Assembly: GCF_013823385.1 (NCBI RefSeq) | Contig: NZ_PNMA01000020.1 | Coordinates: 1-64,000 of the forward strand | Direction of reading: 5' to 3' | DNA from: Hyphomonas sp. | GTDB lineage: Bacteria; Pseudomonadota; Alphaproteobacteria; Caulobacterales; Hyphomonadaceae | Length of the DNA: 64,000 bases | Shown: positions 16,998 through 25,647 of the stretch, piece after piece | Layout: each line of letters begins with the position of its first letter | How positions within the stretch are numbered: the stretch's first letter is position 1 | The notes under the pieces: generated by a model | The model's input: only the letters and a program-made list of their open reading frames with translations | Database searches by the model: none | Told to the model about the DNA's origin: nothing | Translations under genes and position numbers: made by a program

Positions 16998-17414
16998 GCT
17001 TGCGGCAATCCTCAAAGGCATTGAATCGACAAGAGGAAACCTTATCGGGCTCGCCTATGCATGCAAGCCCGCGAAGGCTCCATTGCAGATGTAAAGACAG
17101 GGGATACTTGGCGAGGTCCAGCAGAGCAGGAGGAGCAAGGCCTTCAGCCATTGAAGTCGCTCGAATTGGCTCCCTGCTCCTATTTACTCGATCCGACGAA
17201 TTTTCACCAACAGGAACCAATCTGTGCCCAGTCACACAGCATTTAGATTTGAGGTCAGTTGCCGGCGAATAGCGTTTGGGTAGAACTGGTTGTTGAGATT
17301 GTGATTTTATAAACGCTGATATTCTTAAAGAAAGACAGAAATATGACTTCAATGTCAATTCGTCGCATAATTTTGATAGCACAAATTCTTTAATTGGCCA
17401 TAGAGTTGATTTAT
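16998..17414. other. AT-rich intergenic stretch at the left edge of the islet
   Basis: About 417 bases with composition shifting from GC-rich to AT-rich from about 17150 onward. No gene, tRNA or integrase was seen. Frames here have no ribosome site. It is the left border of the foreign-looking block and probably holds the promoter of the three-gene unit that follows. Confidence 0.55.
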
Positions 17415-17936
17415 ATGTCAATCGAACAGGAGATAGATCACCGGATATCGGAGGGAAGGCTCACCCTCCTCGAACCTTTGATCGCGAGCGATCCGAAGGT
17501 TAGGAAAATATTTGTTGGCGAAGAGGTTCGTGAATTTGTGGAAGGACCCTGGCAGAATGACAGTCACCAAGAACGAGCCATGCGTTTACGAGCGGATCTT
17601 GACGCGTTCATTCGCGGCGCGCCGATCAGCATAGCAGCACACCCCTATCAGAAGCCCAATGACAGCTTTCTTGCCCCAATCGACCCCATATCCGATAGCG
17701 TATATGCAATTCGCAACCGCATTAAGCCATCCATTCGCTTGGTCGGATGCTTTGCTGCCAAGGACATCTTCGTTGCTTTGGTGTGGGCCTATCGCATCGA
17801 TCTTGGACAGGACAAGAGGACATGGCGAAATTTGAGCAAGAGATGCAAGGCCGAGTGGAAGTCTCTTTTCAATACCTATCAGCCGCTACCAGGAGCAGAT
17901 CGTGACCAACTCGCAAGCAGAATCATTCGTGTCTAA
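17415..17936 (+). CDS. unknown protein, first gene of the AT-rich islet (toxin-like position)
   Basis: A 173-residue protein. I use the ATG at 17415 (MSIEQEIDHR); a TTG at 17394 in the same frame is possible. It is soluble, with no signal. The N-terminal 90 residues are charged and helical. The C-terminal part has a hydrophobic strand (RLVGCFAAKDIFVALVWAYR, near residues 108-127) followed by a basic segment. The strand-then-basic pattern resembles small RelE/ParE-type toxins, but the protein is about twice their size and no known family is recognised. Its last 35 bases overlap the start of the XRE-type regulator, the usual order for a toxin-antitoxin pair. Codons are AT-richer than in the neighbours. 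Confidence 0.6.
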   Translation: MSIEQEIDHRISEGRLTLLEPLIASDPKVRKIFVGEEVREFVEGPWQNDSHQERAMRLRADLDAFIRGAPISIAAHPYQKPNDSFLAPIDPISDSVYAIRNRIKPSIRLVGCFAAKDIFVALVWAYRIDLGQDKRTWRNLSKRCKAEWKSLFNTYQPLPGADRDQLASRIIRV

Positions 17937-18390
17937 GGTGTTGGCGGAGACACCGATCTCAGAAGGCAACAAGATTTATTTTCAGGAGCGCCTCAAGTCT
18001 CGTCTTCACGAAATTCTGGTGAATACTTTCCAGATGGCAGAGCAACGAGGAGCGATCACAAAGACGGAACTGGCTCGCAAGCTTGGCAAGCGACCCGAAC
18101 AAATCTCTCGTTGGCTAAATTCCTCAAGCAATATGCAACTCAACACACTTAGCGATATGCTGCTTGGTCTAGGATATGAGCCGGATATATCCGTACGCGA
18201 ACTTTCGGATCAGCCCGCACAAACGGCAAGTTCTACATTCCCTGGAATAGAAAATAACGAAACATTTGCGGCAGTCAGTTGGCTGATATTTCACCAAGCT
18301 CAGCCCAACAAAACTAATAGACCTACTGCCGCATCTACTTGCTCTAATTGGTCAAATACTTATCGCGAGAATGAGCGTATAAATGCTTGA
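17902..18390 (+). CDS. XRE-type helix-turn-helix regulator, antitoxin-like
   Basis: A 162-residue protein starting at GTG (17902), with AGGAG eight bases upstream. It overlaps the preceding gene by 35 bases, and its last eight bases overlap the next gene. Residues about 30-85 form an HTH of the cro/C1 class (ITKTELARKLGKRPEQISRW), followed by LNTLSDMLLGLGYEPDISV, a typical ending for this domain. The C-terminal 60 residues are low-complexity, rich in Ser, Thr and Asn, and have no known domain. It probably represses its own operon and may neutralise the product of gene one. No known antitoxin name can be given. Confidence 0.75.
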   Translation: MTNSQAESFVSKVLAETPISEGNKIYFQERLKSRLHEILVNTFQMAEQRGAITKTELARKLGKRPEQISRWLNSSSNMQLNTLSDMLLGLGYEPDISVRELSDQPAQTASSTFPGIENNETFAAVSWLIFHQAQPNKTNRPTAASTCSNWSNTYRENERINA

Positions 18391-18799
18391 AGTAGGCCCT
18401 TTTAGAATTTTGAATGCTATCGTTTGCGACGATGCTCGCAGGGAAGATAACGGTAAGGCCATACTCATTGGAGTTTACACTGGCTCAATTCTGATTTCGA
18501 GGTTCCCAGCGCAAATGCAGCTCGCCGTTTGGATCGAGCATGAAGTTACAAAAATCGGAAATTTCCAATTCTCATGCCGTATTATTTTGGACGATGAGCT
18601 TGAGATTTTTCAAGTAACCGGCGACGCGCTTTTAAACGAGCTTGCACCAGGCGTGCTCGCTTTCGGGGGGGTGCCGCTTCAACTGCAGAGGCCTGGAAGC
18701 TTGAAAGTAGAGCTTCGTATTGCGGAAGAGGAATGGACCGCAGTCCGAACGATTTCAATAATCAAAGGCCAAGCCCCAACCGGAGCGGTAAATTTCTAA
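18383..18799 (+). CDS. unknown protein, DUF6941-like, third islet gene
   Basis: A 138-residue soluble protein whose ATG lies inside the last codons of the regulator (eight-base overlap), which implies translational coupling. The first 30 residues (LEVGPFRILNAIVCDDARRE then NGKAILIGVYTGSI) resemble the DUF6941 family, beta-rich proteins of unknown function. The rest is a mixed alpha/beta pattern without catalytic motifs. It ends with an unstructured tail. Codon use is AT-rich as in genes one and two. The call is based on recall of a family pattern and is not verified. Confidence 0.6.
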   Translation: MLEVGPFRILNAIVCDDARREDNGKAILIGVYTGSILISRFPAQMQLAVWIEHEVTKIGNFQFSCRIILDDELEIFQVTGDALLNELAPGVLAFGGVPLQLQRPGSLKVELRIAEEEWTAVRTISIIKGQAPTGAVNF

Positions 18800-18819
18800 T
18801 GATTCCATCAACGAGTGGG

Positions 18820-18887
18820 AGGTGCGCGCCGTTCTCACAACCTGGTAGCGGGGACAATAGAAGACAAAACCAATCGCCAGCGCACCT
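18820..18887. repeat. 8-bp inverted repeat at the right edge of the islet
   Basis: AGGTGCGC (18820-18827) and GCGCACCT (18880-18887) are perfect inverse copies with 52 bases between them. The right arm touches the queD stop codon, so part of the match comes from a coding end. It marks the change back to GC-rich sequence. Confidence 0.4.
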
Positions 18888-19315
18888 CAAACGCGCTTGA
18901 GGACCAGTTCGCAGCGTTCGTTGAGGCTGGGGCGGGCGACGGCGACGCGGGCGAGGCCGGGGAGGGTCTTGCCGAGGTCGGCGGCGGCCCAGAGGCAGAT
19001 GCGCTCGAGGGTGGGCACTTCCAGGCCCTCGATCTCGTTCAGCAGCTTGTGGTCGAGCTTGGCGGCCGTCGCTTCGAGGGTGGCGGTGAGGTGGCTGAAA
19101 TCTTCCACCCATTGCTCGCCGGGCTTGACGACGCCGGCCACGGTCGCCTCCAGGCGGAAGGAGTGGCCATGTACGGAGCGGTAGGGATGGCCTTCAGGCT
19201 TGCCGCCCATGAAATGGGCTGCCTCGAAGAACACCGCCTTCGAGATCTCGAAAATCTGGCCTTCTGCGCTCAAGGCAGTCCGGTCAGTTTGTGGGTTTGC
19301 AAGCTCAGTCGCCAT
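18887..19315 (-). CDS. queD: 6-carboxytetrahydropterin synthase QueD
   Basis: A 142-residue enzyme that turns dihydroneopterin triphosphate into 6-carboxy-5,6,7,8-tetrahydropterin, an early step of queuosine synthesis. The ATG at 19315 (MATELANPQ) is preferred to an in-frame TTG at 19333. Zinc-binding His residues appear in FFEAAHFM and in VHGHSF, and the later segment LDHKLLNE carries the active-site His. The start lies inside the last codons of queE (46-base overlap), so translation is coupled. It is third in the queC-queE-queD operon. Confidence 0.94.
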   Translation of the reverse strand: MATELANPQTDRTALSAEGQIFEISKAVFFEAAHFMGGKPEGHPYRSVHGHSFRLEATVAGVVKPGEQWVEDFSHLTATLEATAAKLDHKLLNEIEGLEVPTLERICLWAAADLGKTLPGLARVAVARPSLNERCELVLKRV

Positions 19316-19917
19316 TTTGGATTCTTCAAGCAATAGGCCGCCACCGCCGCCACATGGCTGACGCCGGGTCCGTCGTCCCTCGGTTGGAGGAAAAAGTGCT
19401 CAAAGTCCAGTGTTTCAAAGCATTCCGGTTGCGCTTCCGGCTCGGTTTGAGGGTAAACCAGCTTTAACTCATTGCCGGATGTCTGGGCGAGCGGGGCGTT
19501 CGCCTTGGGGCTGACGCAGACCCAATCGATGGAAGCGGGCGCGGGCAGCGTGCCATTGGTCTCGATGGCGATTTCAAAGCCGGCTTCGTGGAGAGCATCA
19601 ATCAGGGGTTCGTCAAGCTGCATCAGGGGCTCCCCGCCGGTGCAGACGACATAGGGGCGCCCGCCCGAGGCCGCATTTGCCGCCCAGATGGCCTTCACAT
19701 GCGCGGCGAGATCAGCGGGCGCGCGGAATTTGCCACCCCCTTCCCCATTGGTGCCGACAAAATCGGTGTCGCAGAAGCGGCAGACGGCCTTTTCCCGGTC
19801 GCGCTCCAGCCCGCTCCAGAGATTGCAGCCGGCAAAGCGCAGGAAGACGGCCGCCCGGCCGGTATGGGCCCCTTCCCCCTGCAGGGTGTAGAAGGCTTCC
19901 TTGACCGAATAGGTCAT
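19270..19917 (-). CDS. queE: 7-carboxy-7-deazaguanine synthase QueE
   Basis: A 215-residue radical SAM enzyme that rearranges carboxy-tetrahydropterin to 7-carboxy-7-deazaguanine. The iron-sulfur ligands are in AGCNLWSG and CRFCDTDF, with 14 residues between the first and second Cys, an insertion often seen in QueE. The GGEPLMQLD segment is the SAM-binding GGE motif. Its ATG overlaps the queC TGA (ATGA), and its 3' end overlaps queD. This gives a tightly coupled queC-queE-queD operon in the cytoplasm, with QueD acting upstream of QueE. Confidence 0.95.
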   Translation of the reverse strand: MTYSVKEAFYTLQGEGAHTGRAAVFLRFAGCNLWSGLERDREKAVCRFCDTDFVGTNGEGGGKFRAPADLAAHVKAIWAANAASGGRPYVVCTGGEPLMQLDEPLIDALHEAGFEIAIETNGTLPAPASIDWVCVSPKANAPLAQTSGNELKLVYPQTEPEAQPECFETLDFEHFFLQPRDDGPGVSHVAAVAAYCLKNPKWRLSLQTHKLTGLP

Positions 19918-20633
19918 GGCGCGCCTGCCTTACCGGCCTGCCAGCGCTGCCAGCCATTGGCCCGCAGCTCGCAGGCCGGGCAGGTGCCGCAGCCATAGCC
20001 CCAGGCGTGGCGCATGCCGCGCTCTCCAAGATAGCAGGTATGGGTTTCCTCCGCGATCAGATCGACCAGAGCGTCCCCGCCCAGATCCTGGGCGAGCTGC
20101 CAGGTGGCGGCCTTGTCGAGATACATCAGCGGGGTTTCGATGCGGATGTCGGCGTCAAGGCCGAGGCGGAGGGTTTCTTCCTGCGCCTTCAGCGTGGCAG
20201 CGCGGCAGTCGGGATAGCCCGAATAGTCCGTCTCGCACATACCGCCCACCAGCACGCCATGCCCCCGCCGCACGGCCAGGGCGCCGGCAAGCGTGAAGAA
20301 GAGAAGGTTTCGGCCCGGTACAAAAGTGTTGGGCAGGCCAGCCGCCGTCAGCGTGATTTCGACTTCATGCGTCATCGCGGTGGCGCCGAGCACCTTCAGC
20401 ACGGAGGCATCTATTATGTGATCGCCGTCCAATTTCTCGCCCCATGCCGGGAAATTCTGGCGAATCGCGTTCAGAAATTTCGGCCGGCAGGCGAGTTCGA
20501 CGGCATGGCGCTGGCCATAATCGAAGCCGATCGTCTCCACCCGGTCAAACCGGGTGAGGGCCCAGGCAAGGCAGGTGGCCGAATCCTGGCCGCCAGAAAA
20601 CAGGACGAGCGCGGAAGAAAGGGGCTGTGTCAT
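19914..20633 (-). CDS. queC: 7-cyano-7-deazaguanine synthase QueC
   Basis: A 239-residue ATP-dependent enzyme that converts the carboxy product of QueE, with ammonia, to preQ0, the queuosine precursor. The start at 20633 ([15 protein letters not shown]) is chosen because the longer frame has non-coding-like sequence before it. The PP-loop is [12 protein letters not shown] (near residues 10-21). The zinc-binding Cys cluster is [22 protein letters not shown], residues near 205-226. A stop-start overlap links it to queE. I found no preQ1 riboswitch upstream. Confidence 0.95.
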   Translation of the reverse strand: MTQPLSSALVLFSGGQDSATCLAWALTRFDRVETIGFDYGQRHAVELACRPKFLNAIRQNFPAWGEKLDGDHIIDASVLKVLGATAMTHEVEITLTAAGLPNTFVPGRNLLFFTLAGALAVRRGHGVLVGGMCETDYSGYPDCRAATLKAQEETLRLGLDADIRIETPLMYLDKAATWQLAQDLGGDALVDLIAEETHTCYLGERGMRHAWGYGCGTCPACELRANGWQRWQAGKAGAP

Positions 20634-20805
20634 GCCCGCCGCTGTACCAGCGAGGCCCGCCTGGGCCAAGGCTACGTTGCGGAAGGCGTTACATTTTTGA
20701 CACCGAAGTGAAGACTTTCGCCTTTGGGGCGGACAGGACAATTGACACGCGCCACGCCATGGCCTTGTGTTGAACTTGAAGCCGTCCCGCCAAAGAGGAG
20801 GGCTC

Positions 20806-20823
20806 AATACACATCAATGTATT
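20806..20823. promoter_or_regulatory. inverted repeat before the TonB-dependent receptor
   Basis: AATACA (20806-20811) and TGTATT (20818-20823) form a perfect 6-bp inverted repeat with a 6-base spacer, 40 bases before the receptor start. It is a candidate operator in the leader or promoter. Nothing else supports it. Confidence 0.35.
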
Positions 20824-20862
20824 CGGGACCGGATGACCGGCCCGAGGGGAGGAAAAATCGAA

Positions 20863-23805
20863 ATGAGCCGAAACACAGACTCGAAGTACGTCTTGTTGGC
20901 TGGGGCCTCTGCCCTCGCCCTCAGCTTCTTCGGTACCGCGTATGCCCAGGAAGAAACCGCTCCGGATGACTCCCGGCGCCTCGGCACCGTTACCGTCACC
21001 ACACAGAAGGTCGAACAGTCCATTCAGGACGTTCCGATTGCCGTTTCGGCCTTCGACGAGGAAGCGCTGAACAAGATGCAGCTGTCCGGTGGTCCGGACC
21101 TCGTCAAGTCGATCCCGAACGTCTCCTTCACCAAGGGGAACTTCAACGGGTTCAACTTCAAGATCCGCGGGATCGGGGCTGACCTCGTGGCCCAGTCGGG
21201 CGATGCCGGCGTCGGCATCCACCAGAACGATGTGCCGCTGACCGCCAACCGTCTGTTCGAAGCCGAATTCTTCGACATGGAGCGGATCGAGGTGCTGCGC
21301 GGTCCTCAGGGTACGCTGTATGGCCGGAACGCAACGGGCGGCGTGTTCAACGCCATTACCGCCAAGCCGGTGCTGGAAGAGTATCAGGGCAACGTCACGG
21401 CCACGCTCGGCAATTACGGCACCAAGAAAATCAAGGGCATGCTGAACGTCCCGATCGGGGAGAAGGTCGCGGTACGTCTGGCGGGCAACTATCTCGAGCG
21501 TAGCGGCTACGCCACCAACACCGTGACCGGCGAGTCGATCGACGGCCGTGAACTCTATGGCTATCGCGCCACGATCCTGGCCGAGCCGACCGAGCGTCTG
21601 CGCGGCTGGCTCTCCTACGAATATTTCGAGGAAGAAGATAACCGCCTGCGGTCTGGCAAGCAGCTCTGCACCAAGAGCCCGCTGAAAACCTCCTTCGCCG
21701 GCATTCCGGTCAGCGCGCTGGACCAGACGGTCACCTCGCAGGGCTGTCTCGATACGCCCCTGGCTGACATGAAGGACCGCCTGAACTCGGTGGCCACCCT
21801 TGGCGGCGGTCTCGGCATCACGGCGGGCCTGCTCAGCGGCGACGCGTTCACGCAGCCGGCCAACCTCAACCTGCGCCAGATCGAATCGGCCTTTGATCCG
21901 CAATACTATGCCGATCAGACGCTGATTACCGGCAAGGTCGAATTCGACGTTACCGATTCCCTGAAGCTGACCTATCTGGGCAGCTACAGCGAAAGCGGCT
22001 CGGTCTCCATCGAGGACTATAACAAGCAGTCGCCGACGATTGCCTTCAACGCCAATGGCCAGCCGCTGTTCGGCACACTCGGCCCGGCAGGCGCGGCCAT
22101 CTATCAGGCCCTCTTCCCTGGCGGCGTGGTCAACGATCCGATCCTCGGCGCGTCCAACTTCTTCCGGACGTTTGACGTGGCCGGCGGCACCTCGGAGCAG
22201 ACAACGCACGAGCTTCGCCTGCAATCATCCTTCGACGGACCGTTCAACTTCAACCTCGGCGTCATTGCGATGGACTTCGAGGCAATTGATCCGGCATCGA
22301 GCAATACAGATGGCTACTACGTCATCTCGAACTCGCTGACGGCACTGGCGCAGATCAACAACGCCCTCGGCGGTGCTCTGTTCGGTGGTCAGGTCCCGAT
22401 CGACTCGGGTGGCTCGCTGGTGGATCAGTCCTTCACAGGTCTGGGCGGTCAGTACTTCCGCTCGCTGTCACCCTATGAGCTGAGCTCGGTGGCTGTGTTC
22501 GGTGAAGGCTATTACGACATCACCGACAATCTGAAGGCGACCGTCGGCCTGCGCTACACCAAGGATGAAAAGACCCAGGCGAACGTCCCGACCTACCTCT
22601 TCACCCCTGGCGTCGTTTATGGACCAGGCTCGCCGCAAAACGGCAGCCCGATCAATCCGCGCCCTGTGGCCGGACAGACCCCGGATGCGGGCGGCGATGG
22701 CTATTTCGACGCCTCCTTCGAGGAAGTTACCGGCCGTGCCGGTCTCGACTGGCGCCCGGATGTCGGCTTCACCGACGATACCCTCCTCTATGGCTTCTAT
22801 TCGCGGGGCTATAAGGGCGGCGGTATCAACCCGCCGCAGCCGGCCGGTGCCAACCTGTTCAGCCAGTTCTTCGATCCCGAATTCATCGATGCTTTCGAGA
22901 TCGGCACCAAGAACACGCTGGCAAATGGCTCGCTGCAGCTGAACGCCACCGGCTTCTACTATGATTATCAGGGGTATCAAATTACCCAGATCATCAACCG
23001 GACCTCGGTGAACTTCAACATCGACACCAAGCTCAAAGGCCTGGAAATCGAGACGATCTGGAACCCGGTTTCCACCTTCGTCGTCAATGCCAACCTCGGC
23101 CTGCTCGACTCCGAGCTGGGTGATCTGTACTCGATCGATGTGATCGACCGGACCAATGGCCGCTCGGACCTCGTGGTTCTCAAGAACACGTCCAGCTACA
23201 GCAACTGCGTGATCTCTGCGCAGGGCTATGCAACGGTTCTGGGTGCCATTCAGATGAACCCCGCCCTGACCGGTATCACGCGGAACCTCTGCACCGGCGA
23301 CCTCGCCGCTGTGGGCGGCCGCGCGGGCTTCGAAGCCCTCCTCGGCCTCACCGGCGTGACCGTCACCTACACCGATGCCAACGGCAACACGCAGACGGCC
23401 ACCGCTCTGCAGCCGATCGAAGGCGACGCGAAGAACCTGAAGGGCAATTCCATGCCGGGCGCACCGGAAATGACCTTCAACATCGGTGCCGAGTACACCT
23501 GGCTGCCGGGTTCGTTCGGCGACTGGGGCCTGACCGGCCGCGTCGACTACTACCGCCAGTCCGACAGCATGAGCCGGGTTTACAACTCGCCTCGCGACAA
23601 GCTGCCGAGCTGGGACAACATGAACGTCTCGCTGGCGTTCACCCACGACCCGGCGGGCGTGCGCGTTGAACTGTTCGGCAAGAACATCTTCGACGAGACC
23701 GCCATCACCGGCGCCTATCTGACCGATGACTCGTCGGGCCTCTACACCAACATCTTCCTCAACGAGCCGCGCACCTACGGCATCGCTGTGACGAAGTCCT
23801 GGTAA
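20863..23805 (+). CDS. TonB-dependent outer-membrane receptor
   Basis: A 980-residue receptor. The ATG at 20863 has GGGGAGG upstream; an in-frame ATG 32 codons earlier is not preferred. The signal peptide ends with FFGTAYAQ. A plug domain follows (VTTQKVEQSIQDVPIAVSAF, then LRGPQGTLYGRNATGG). The 22-strand barrel makes up the rest and ends with Trp, as expected. Long extracellular loops are rich in Asp, Asn and Gly. Two pairs of loop cysteines (LCTKS/GCLD, and SNCVI/NLCTG) may form disulfides. Imported substrate is unknown. There is no adjacent transporter or regulator. A strong terminator follows. Confidence 0.94.
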   Translation: MSRNTDSKYVLLAGASALALSFFGTAYAQEETAPDDSRRLGTVTVTTQKVEQSIQDVPIAVSAFDEEALNKMQLSGGPDLVKSIPNVSFTKGNFNGFNFKIRGIGADLVAQSGDAGVGIHQNDVPLTANRLFEAEFFDMERIEVLRGPQGTLYGRNATGGVFNAITAKPVLEEYQGNVTATLGNYGTKKIKGMLNVPIGEKVAVRLAGNYLERSGYATNTVTGESIDGRELYGYRATILAEPTERLRGWLSYEYFEEEDNRLRSGKQLCTKSPLKTSFAGIPVSALDQTVTSQGCLDTPLADMKDRLNSVATLGGGLGITAGLLSGDAFTQPANLNLRQIESAFDPQYYADQTLITGKVEFDVTDSLKLTYLGSYSESGSVSIEDYNKQSPTIAFNANGQPLFGTLGPAGAAIYQALFPGGVVNDPILGASNFFRTFDVAGGTSEQTTHELRLQSSFDGPFNFNLGVIAMDFEAIDPASSNTDGYYVISNSLTALAQINNALGGALFGGQVPIDSGGSLVDQSFTGLGGQYFRSLSPYELSSVAVFGEGYYDITDNLKATVGLRYTKDEKTQANVPTYLFTPGVVYGPGSPQNGSPINPRPVAGQTPDAGGDGYFDASFEEVTGRAGLDWRPDVGFTDDTLLYGFYSRGYKGGGINPPQPAGANLFSQFFDPEFIDAFEIGTKNTLANGSLQLNATGFYYDYQGYQITQIINRTSVNFNIDTKLKGLEIETIWNPVSTFVVNANLGLLDSELGDLYSIDVIDRTNGRSDLVVLKNTSSYSNCVISAQGYATVLGAIQMNPALTGITRNLCTGDLAAVGGRAGFEALLGLTGVTVTYTDANGNTQTATALQPIEGDAKNLKGNSMPGAPEMTFNIGAEYTWLPGSFGDWGLTGRVDYYRQSDSMSRVYNSPRDKLPSWDNMNVSLAFTHDPAGVRVELFGKNIFDETAITGAYLTDDSSGLYTNIFLNEPRTYGIAVTKSW

Positions 23806-23829
23806 GCAGGCCTGCGCCTGAAAAGTTGA

Positions 23830-23858
23830 GGGGCGGCCTTTCGGGGCCGCCCCTTTTT
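23830..23858 (+). terminator. Rho-independent terminator after the TonB receptor
   Basis: GGGGCGGCC (23830-23838) pairs with GGCCGCCCC (23845-23853) around TTTCGG, followed by TTTTT (23854-23858). This is a classic intrinsic terminator 25 bases after the receptor stop. Confidence 0.9.
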
Positions 23859-23944
23859 CATTGGCGCCGGGGCCGGAACAGCCTATCTCTGCCGGCAACC
23901 AGATTTCTGCGCCCTTACAGACCCTCAACTCTACAGGAGCCGGT

Positions 23945-25099
23945 ATGTCCGTCTTTTCCCGCTTCGCCGCCCTTGCCCCGCTTGCCTTGATCCTGTCTGC
24001 CTGCGGAGAGCCTGCGACGCCCGCCCAATCCCCGGTCACCGCGCCTGCAACCCCCGGCGCCGTCCAGGGCGTCAGCCTGGAGCTCGTGACCCCGGCCGAA
24101 CAGCCCTGGGGCATGGCCTTCCTCCCCGATGGCGGCCTTCTGTTCACGGAGAAGGAAGGCGGCCTGAAATTCTTTGCGGCCGCTGGCGAGGCGGCACCGG
24201 TCACCGGGCTTCCCGAAGCCTATGTGGAAGGCCAGGCCGGCTATCTCGGCATCGCGCTTGATCCCGGCTTTGCCGATAACCGCCTCGTCTATGTGTCGCT
24301 TTCCACCGGCACCAAGGCCGCCAACTCCACCGCCGTGGTGCGCGGCCGCCTCAGCGAGGACCATACCGCGCTGGAGAATGTGCAGGAGATCTTCAAGGCA
24401 GACGCGCGCGACACGGCCTATCATTATGGCTCGCGCCTTGCCTTTGGCGGGGACGGCACGCTGTTTGTCTCCCTCGGCGAGGGCTTCAAATATATGGCTG
24501 ACGCCCAGAACCCGAAGAACACCCATGGCACCATCGTGCGGATCAATCCGGACGGCACGGTCCCGGCGGACAATCCGTTTGCGGATGGGGTGAATGGCAA
24601 GCCGGAAGTGTGGTCTTATGGCCACCGGAATGTGCAGGGGCTCTACTATGACGCGGCCACCGATACGCTGTGGGCTACCGAGCATGGCCCGCGCGGCGGG
24701 GATGAGCTCAACATCGTCAAGCCGGGCAGCAATTATGGCTGGCCGAAGATCACCTATGGCGTGAACTATGACGGCACGATCATCACCAAGGAAACGGCTG
24801 CCGAAGGCATGGTGCAGCCGGAAACCTACTGGGTGCCCTCGATTGCCCCGGCAGGCCTCACCATGGTGACCAGCGACAGATATCCCGGCTGGGAGGGGGA
24901 CCTCTTCTCCGGCGGCATGAATGGCCCGGACGGGCTCGTCCTTGTGCGGATCGATCTTCAGGATGGCAAGGTCGCCGGCAAGGAAAACCTGCTGAAGGGC
25001 GAACTGGCGATCCGCGATGTGGTGCAGGCCCCGGACGGCTATCTCTATGTCGCGGGCAAGGACTTTGACGGCATCTTCCGGGTTGTCCCGCAGGAATAA
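23945..25099 (+). CDS. PQQ-dependent sugar dehydrogenase (glucose/sorbosone type), lipoprotein
   Basis: A 384-residue protein that oxidises aldoses such as glucose with PQQ as cofactor. AGGAG lies five bases before the ATG at 23945. The lipoprotein signal (LALILSACGE) attaches it to a membrane. The body is a six-bladed beta-propeller of the GSDH family: blade motifs include EQPWGMAFLPDGGLLFTEKE, YVEGQAGYLGIALDPG and ATEHGPRGGDELN, the last a conserved cofactor-contact stretch. The closing part includes DGYLYVAGKDFDGIFRV. The true substrate is not settled by the sequence, since soluble GSDH-family members vary. A strong terminator ends the unit. Confidence 0.88.
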   Translation: MSVFSRFAALAPLALILSACGEPATPAQSPVTAPATPGAVQGVSLELVTPAEQPWGMAFLPDGGLLFTEKEGGLKFFAAAGEAAPVTGLPEAYVEGQAGYLGIALDPGFADNRLVYVSLSTGTKAANSTAVVRGRLSEDHTALENVQEIFKADARDTAYHYGSRLAFGGDGTLFVSLGEGFKYMADAQNPKNTHGTIVRINPDGTVPADNPFADGVNGKPEVWSYGHRNVQGLYYDAATDTLWATEHGPRGGDELNIVKPGSNYGWPKITYGVNYDGTIITKETAAEGMVQPETYWVPSIAPAGLTMVTSDRYPGWEGDLFSGGMNGPDGLVLVRIDLQDGKVAGKENLLKGELAIRDVVQAPDGYLYVAGKDFDGIFRVVPQE

Positions 25100-25123
25100 C
25101 CGGCGCCCCCCTGCCCCAAACAG

Positions 25124-25155
25124 AAAGCGGCCCCGCCAGATGACGGGGCCGCTTT
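25124..25155. terminator. bidirectional intrinsic terminator
   Basis: AAAGCGGCCCCG (25124-25135) pairs perfectly with CGGGGCCGCTTT (25144-25155) around CCAGATGA. A T-rich tail follows on the plus strand and an A-rich 5' flank serves the minus strand. It lies between the converging sugar dehydrogenase and fur. Confidence 0.9.
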
Positions 25156-25181
25156 TCTTTTGGCAAGAAGACCGGAAGAGG

Positions 25182-25601
25182 TCAGCTCTTGTCCTTCTCC
25201 GTGATCGGCACGCCGTAAAGCTCCAGCCGGTGGTCCACCAGCCGGTAGCCGAGCTTGCGGGCGATTTCTTCCTGCAGCTTCTCGATTTCCTCGGAATGGA
25301 ATTCCACCACGGCGCCCGTCTTCACATCGATCAGGTGATCGTGGTGCTCGGCAGGCACTTCTTCATAGCGCGCGCGGCCATCACGGAAGTCATGCGCCTG
25401 GATGATGCCGGCATCCTCGAACAGCTTCACGGTCCGGTAGACGGTGGCGAGCGAAATCGAGGCGTCGAGCGAGTTGGCGCGGCGATGCAGTTCTTCGGCG
25501 TCCGGATGGTCATCGGCCACCGAAAGCACGCGGGCGATGATGCGCCGCGGCTCCGTCATGCGGAGGCCCTTCTCAATGCAGAGTTTTTCTAGTCTGTCCA
25601 T
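25182..25601 (-). CDS. fur: Fur-family metal-responsive repressor (Fur/Mur)
   Basis: A 139-residue DNA-binding repressor. The start at 25601 (MDRLEKLCIEKGLRMTEPRR) matches the usual N-terminus of alphaproteobacterial Fur/Mur. The AGGAG site is very close to the ATG. The winged helix covers residues about 14-80, with LATVYRTVKLFEDAGI as the recognition part. The metal-binding motif in the second domain is AEHHDHLI near residues 88-95. The extra structural CxxC pairs are absent, as is typical in this group. Whether it senses iron or manganese cannot be decided from sequence. It lies in the conserved nfu-tsaB-rimI-fur block. Confidence 0.9.
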   Translation of the reverse strand: MDRLEKLCIEKGLRMTEPRRIIARVLSVADDHPDAEELHRRANSLDASISLATVYRTVKLFEDAGIIQAHDFRDGRARYEEVPAEHHDHLIDVKTGAVVEFHSEEIEKLQEEIARKLGYRLVDHRLELYGVPITEKDKS

Positions 25602-25647
25602 GGCTCCTAAATGCCCTTCCGGGGCGGGAAAGTCCAGTTCAACCTTG

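Noticed and set aside
16918-17421. Minus-strand frame of 167 codons upstream of mscS
   Set aside because: It runs from AT-rich intergenic DNA into the mscS coding end, has no ribosome site and no recognisable protein pattern.
17022-18886. Attachment sites flanking the AT-rich islet
   Set aside because: I did not find direct repeats at the two borders or a tRNA beside it. Only a small 8-bp inverted repeat exists at the right edge.
20634-20766. preQ1 riboswitch upstream of queC
   Set aside because: I looked for the short preQ1 hairpin with an A-rich tail and did not see it.
20689-22224. Long minus-strand frame opposite the TonB receptor
   Set aside because: It is a GC-skew product. The plus-strand frame has a signal peptide, plug and barrel motifs.
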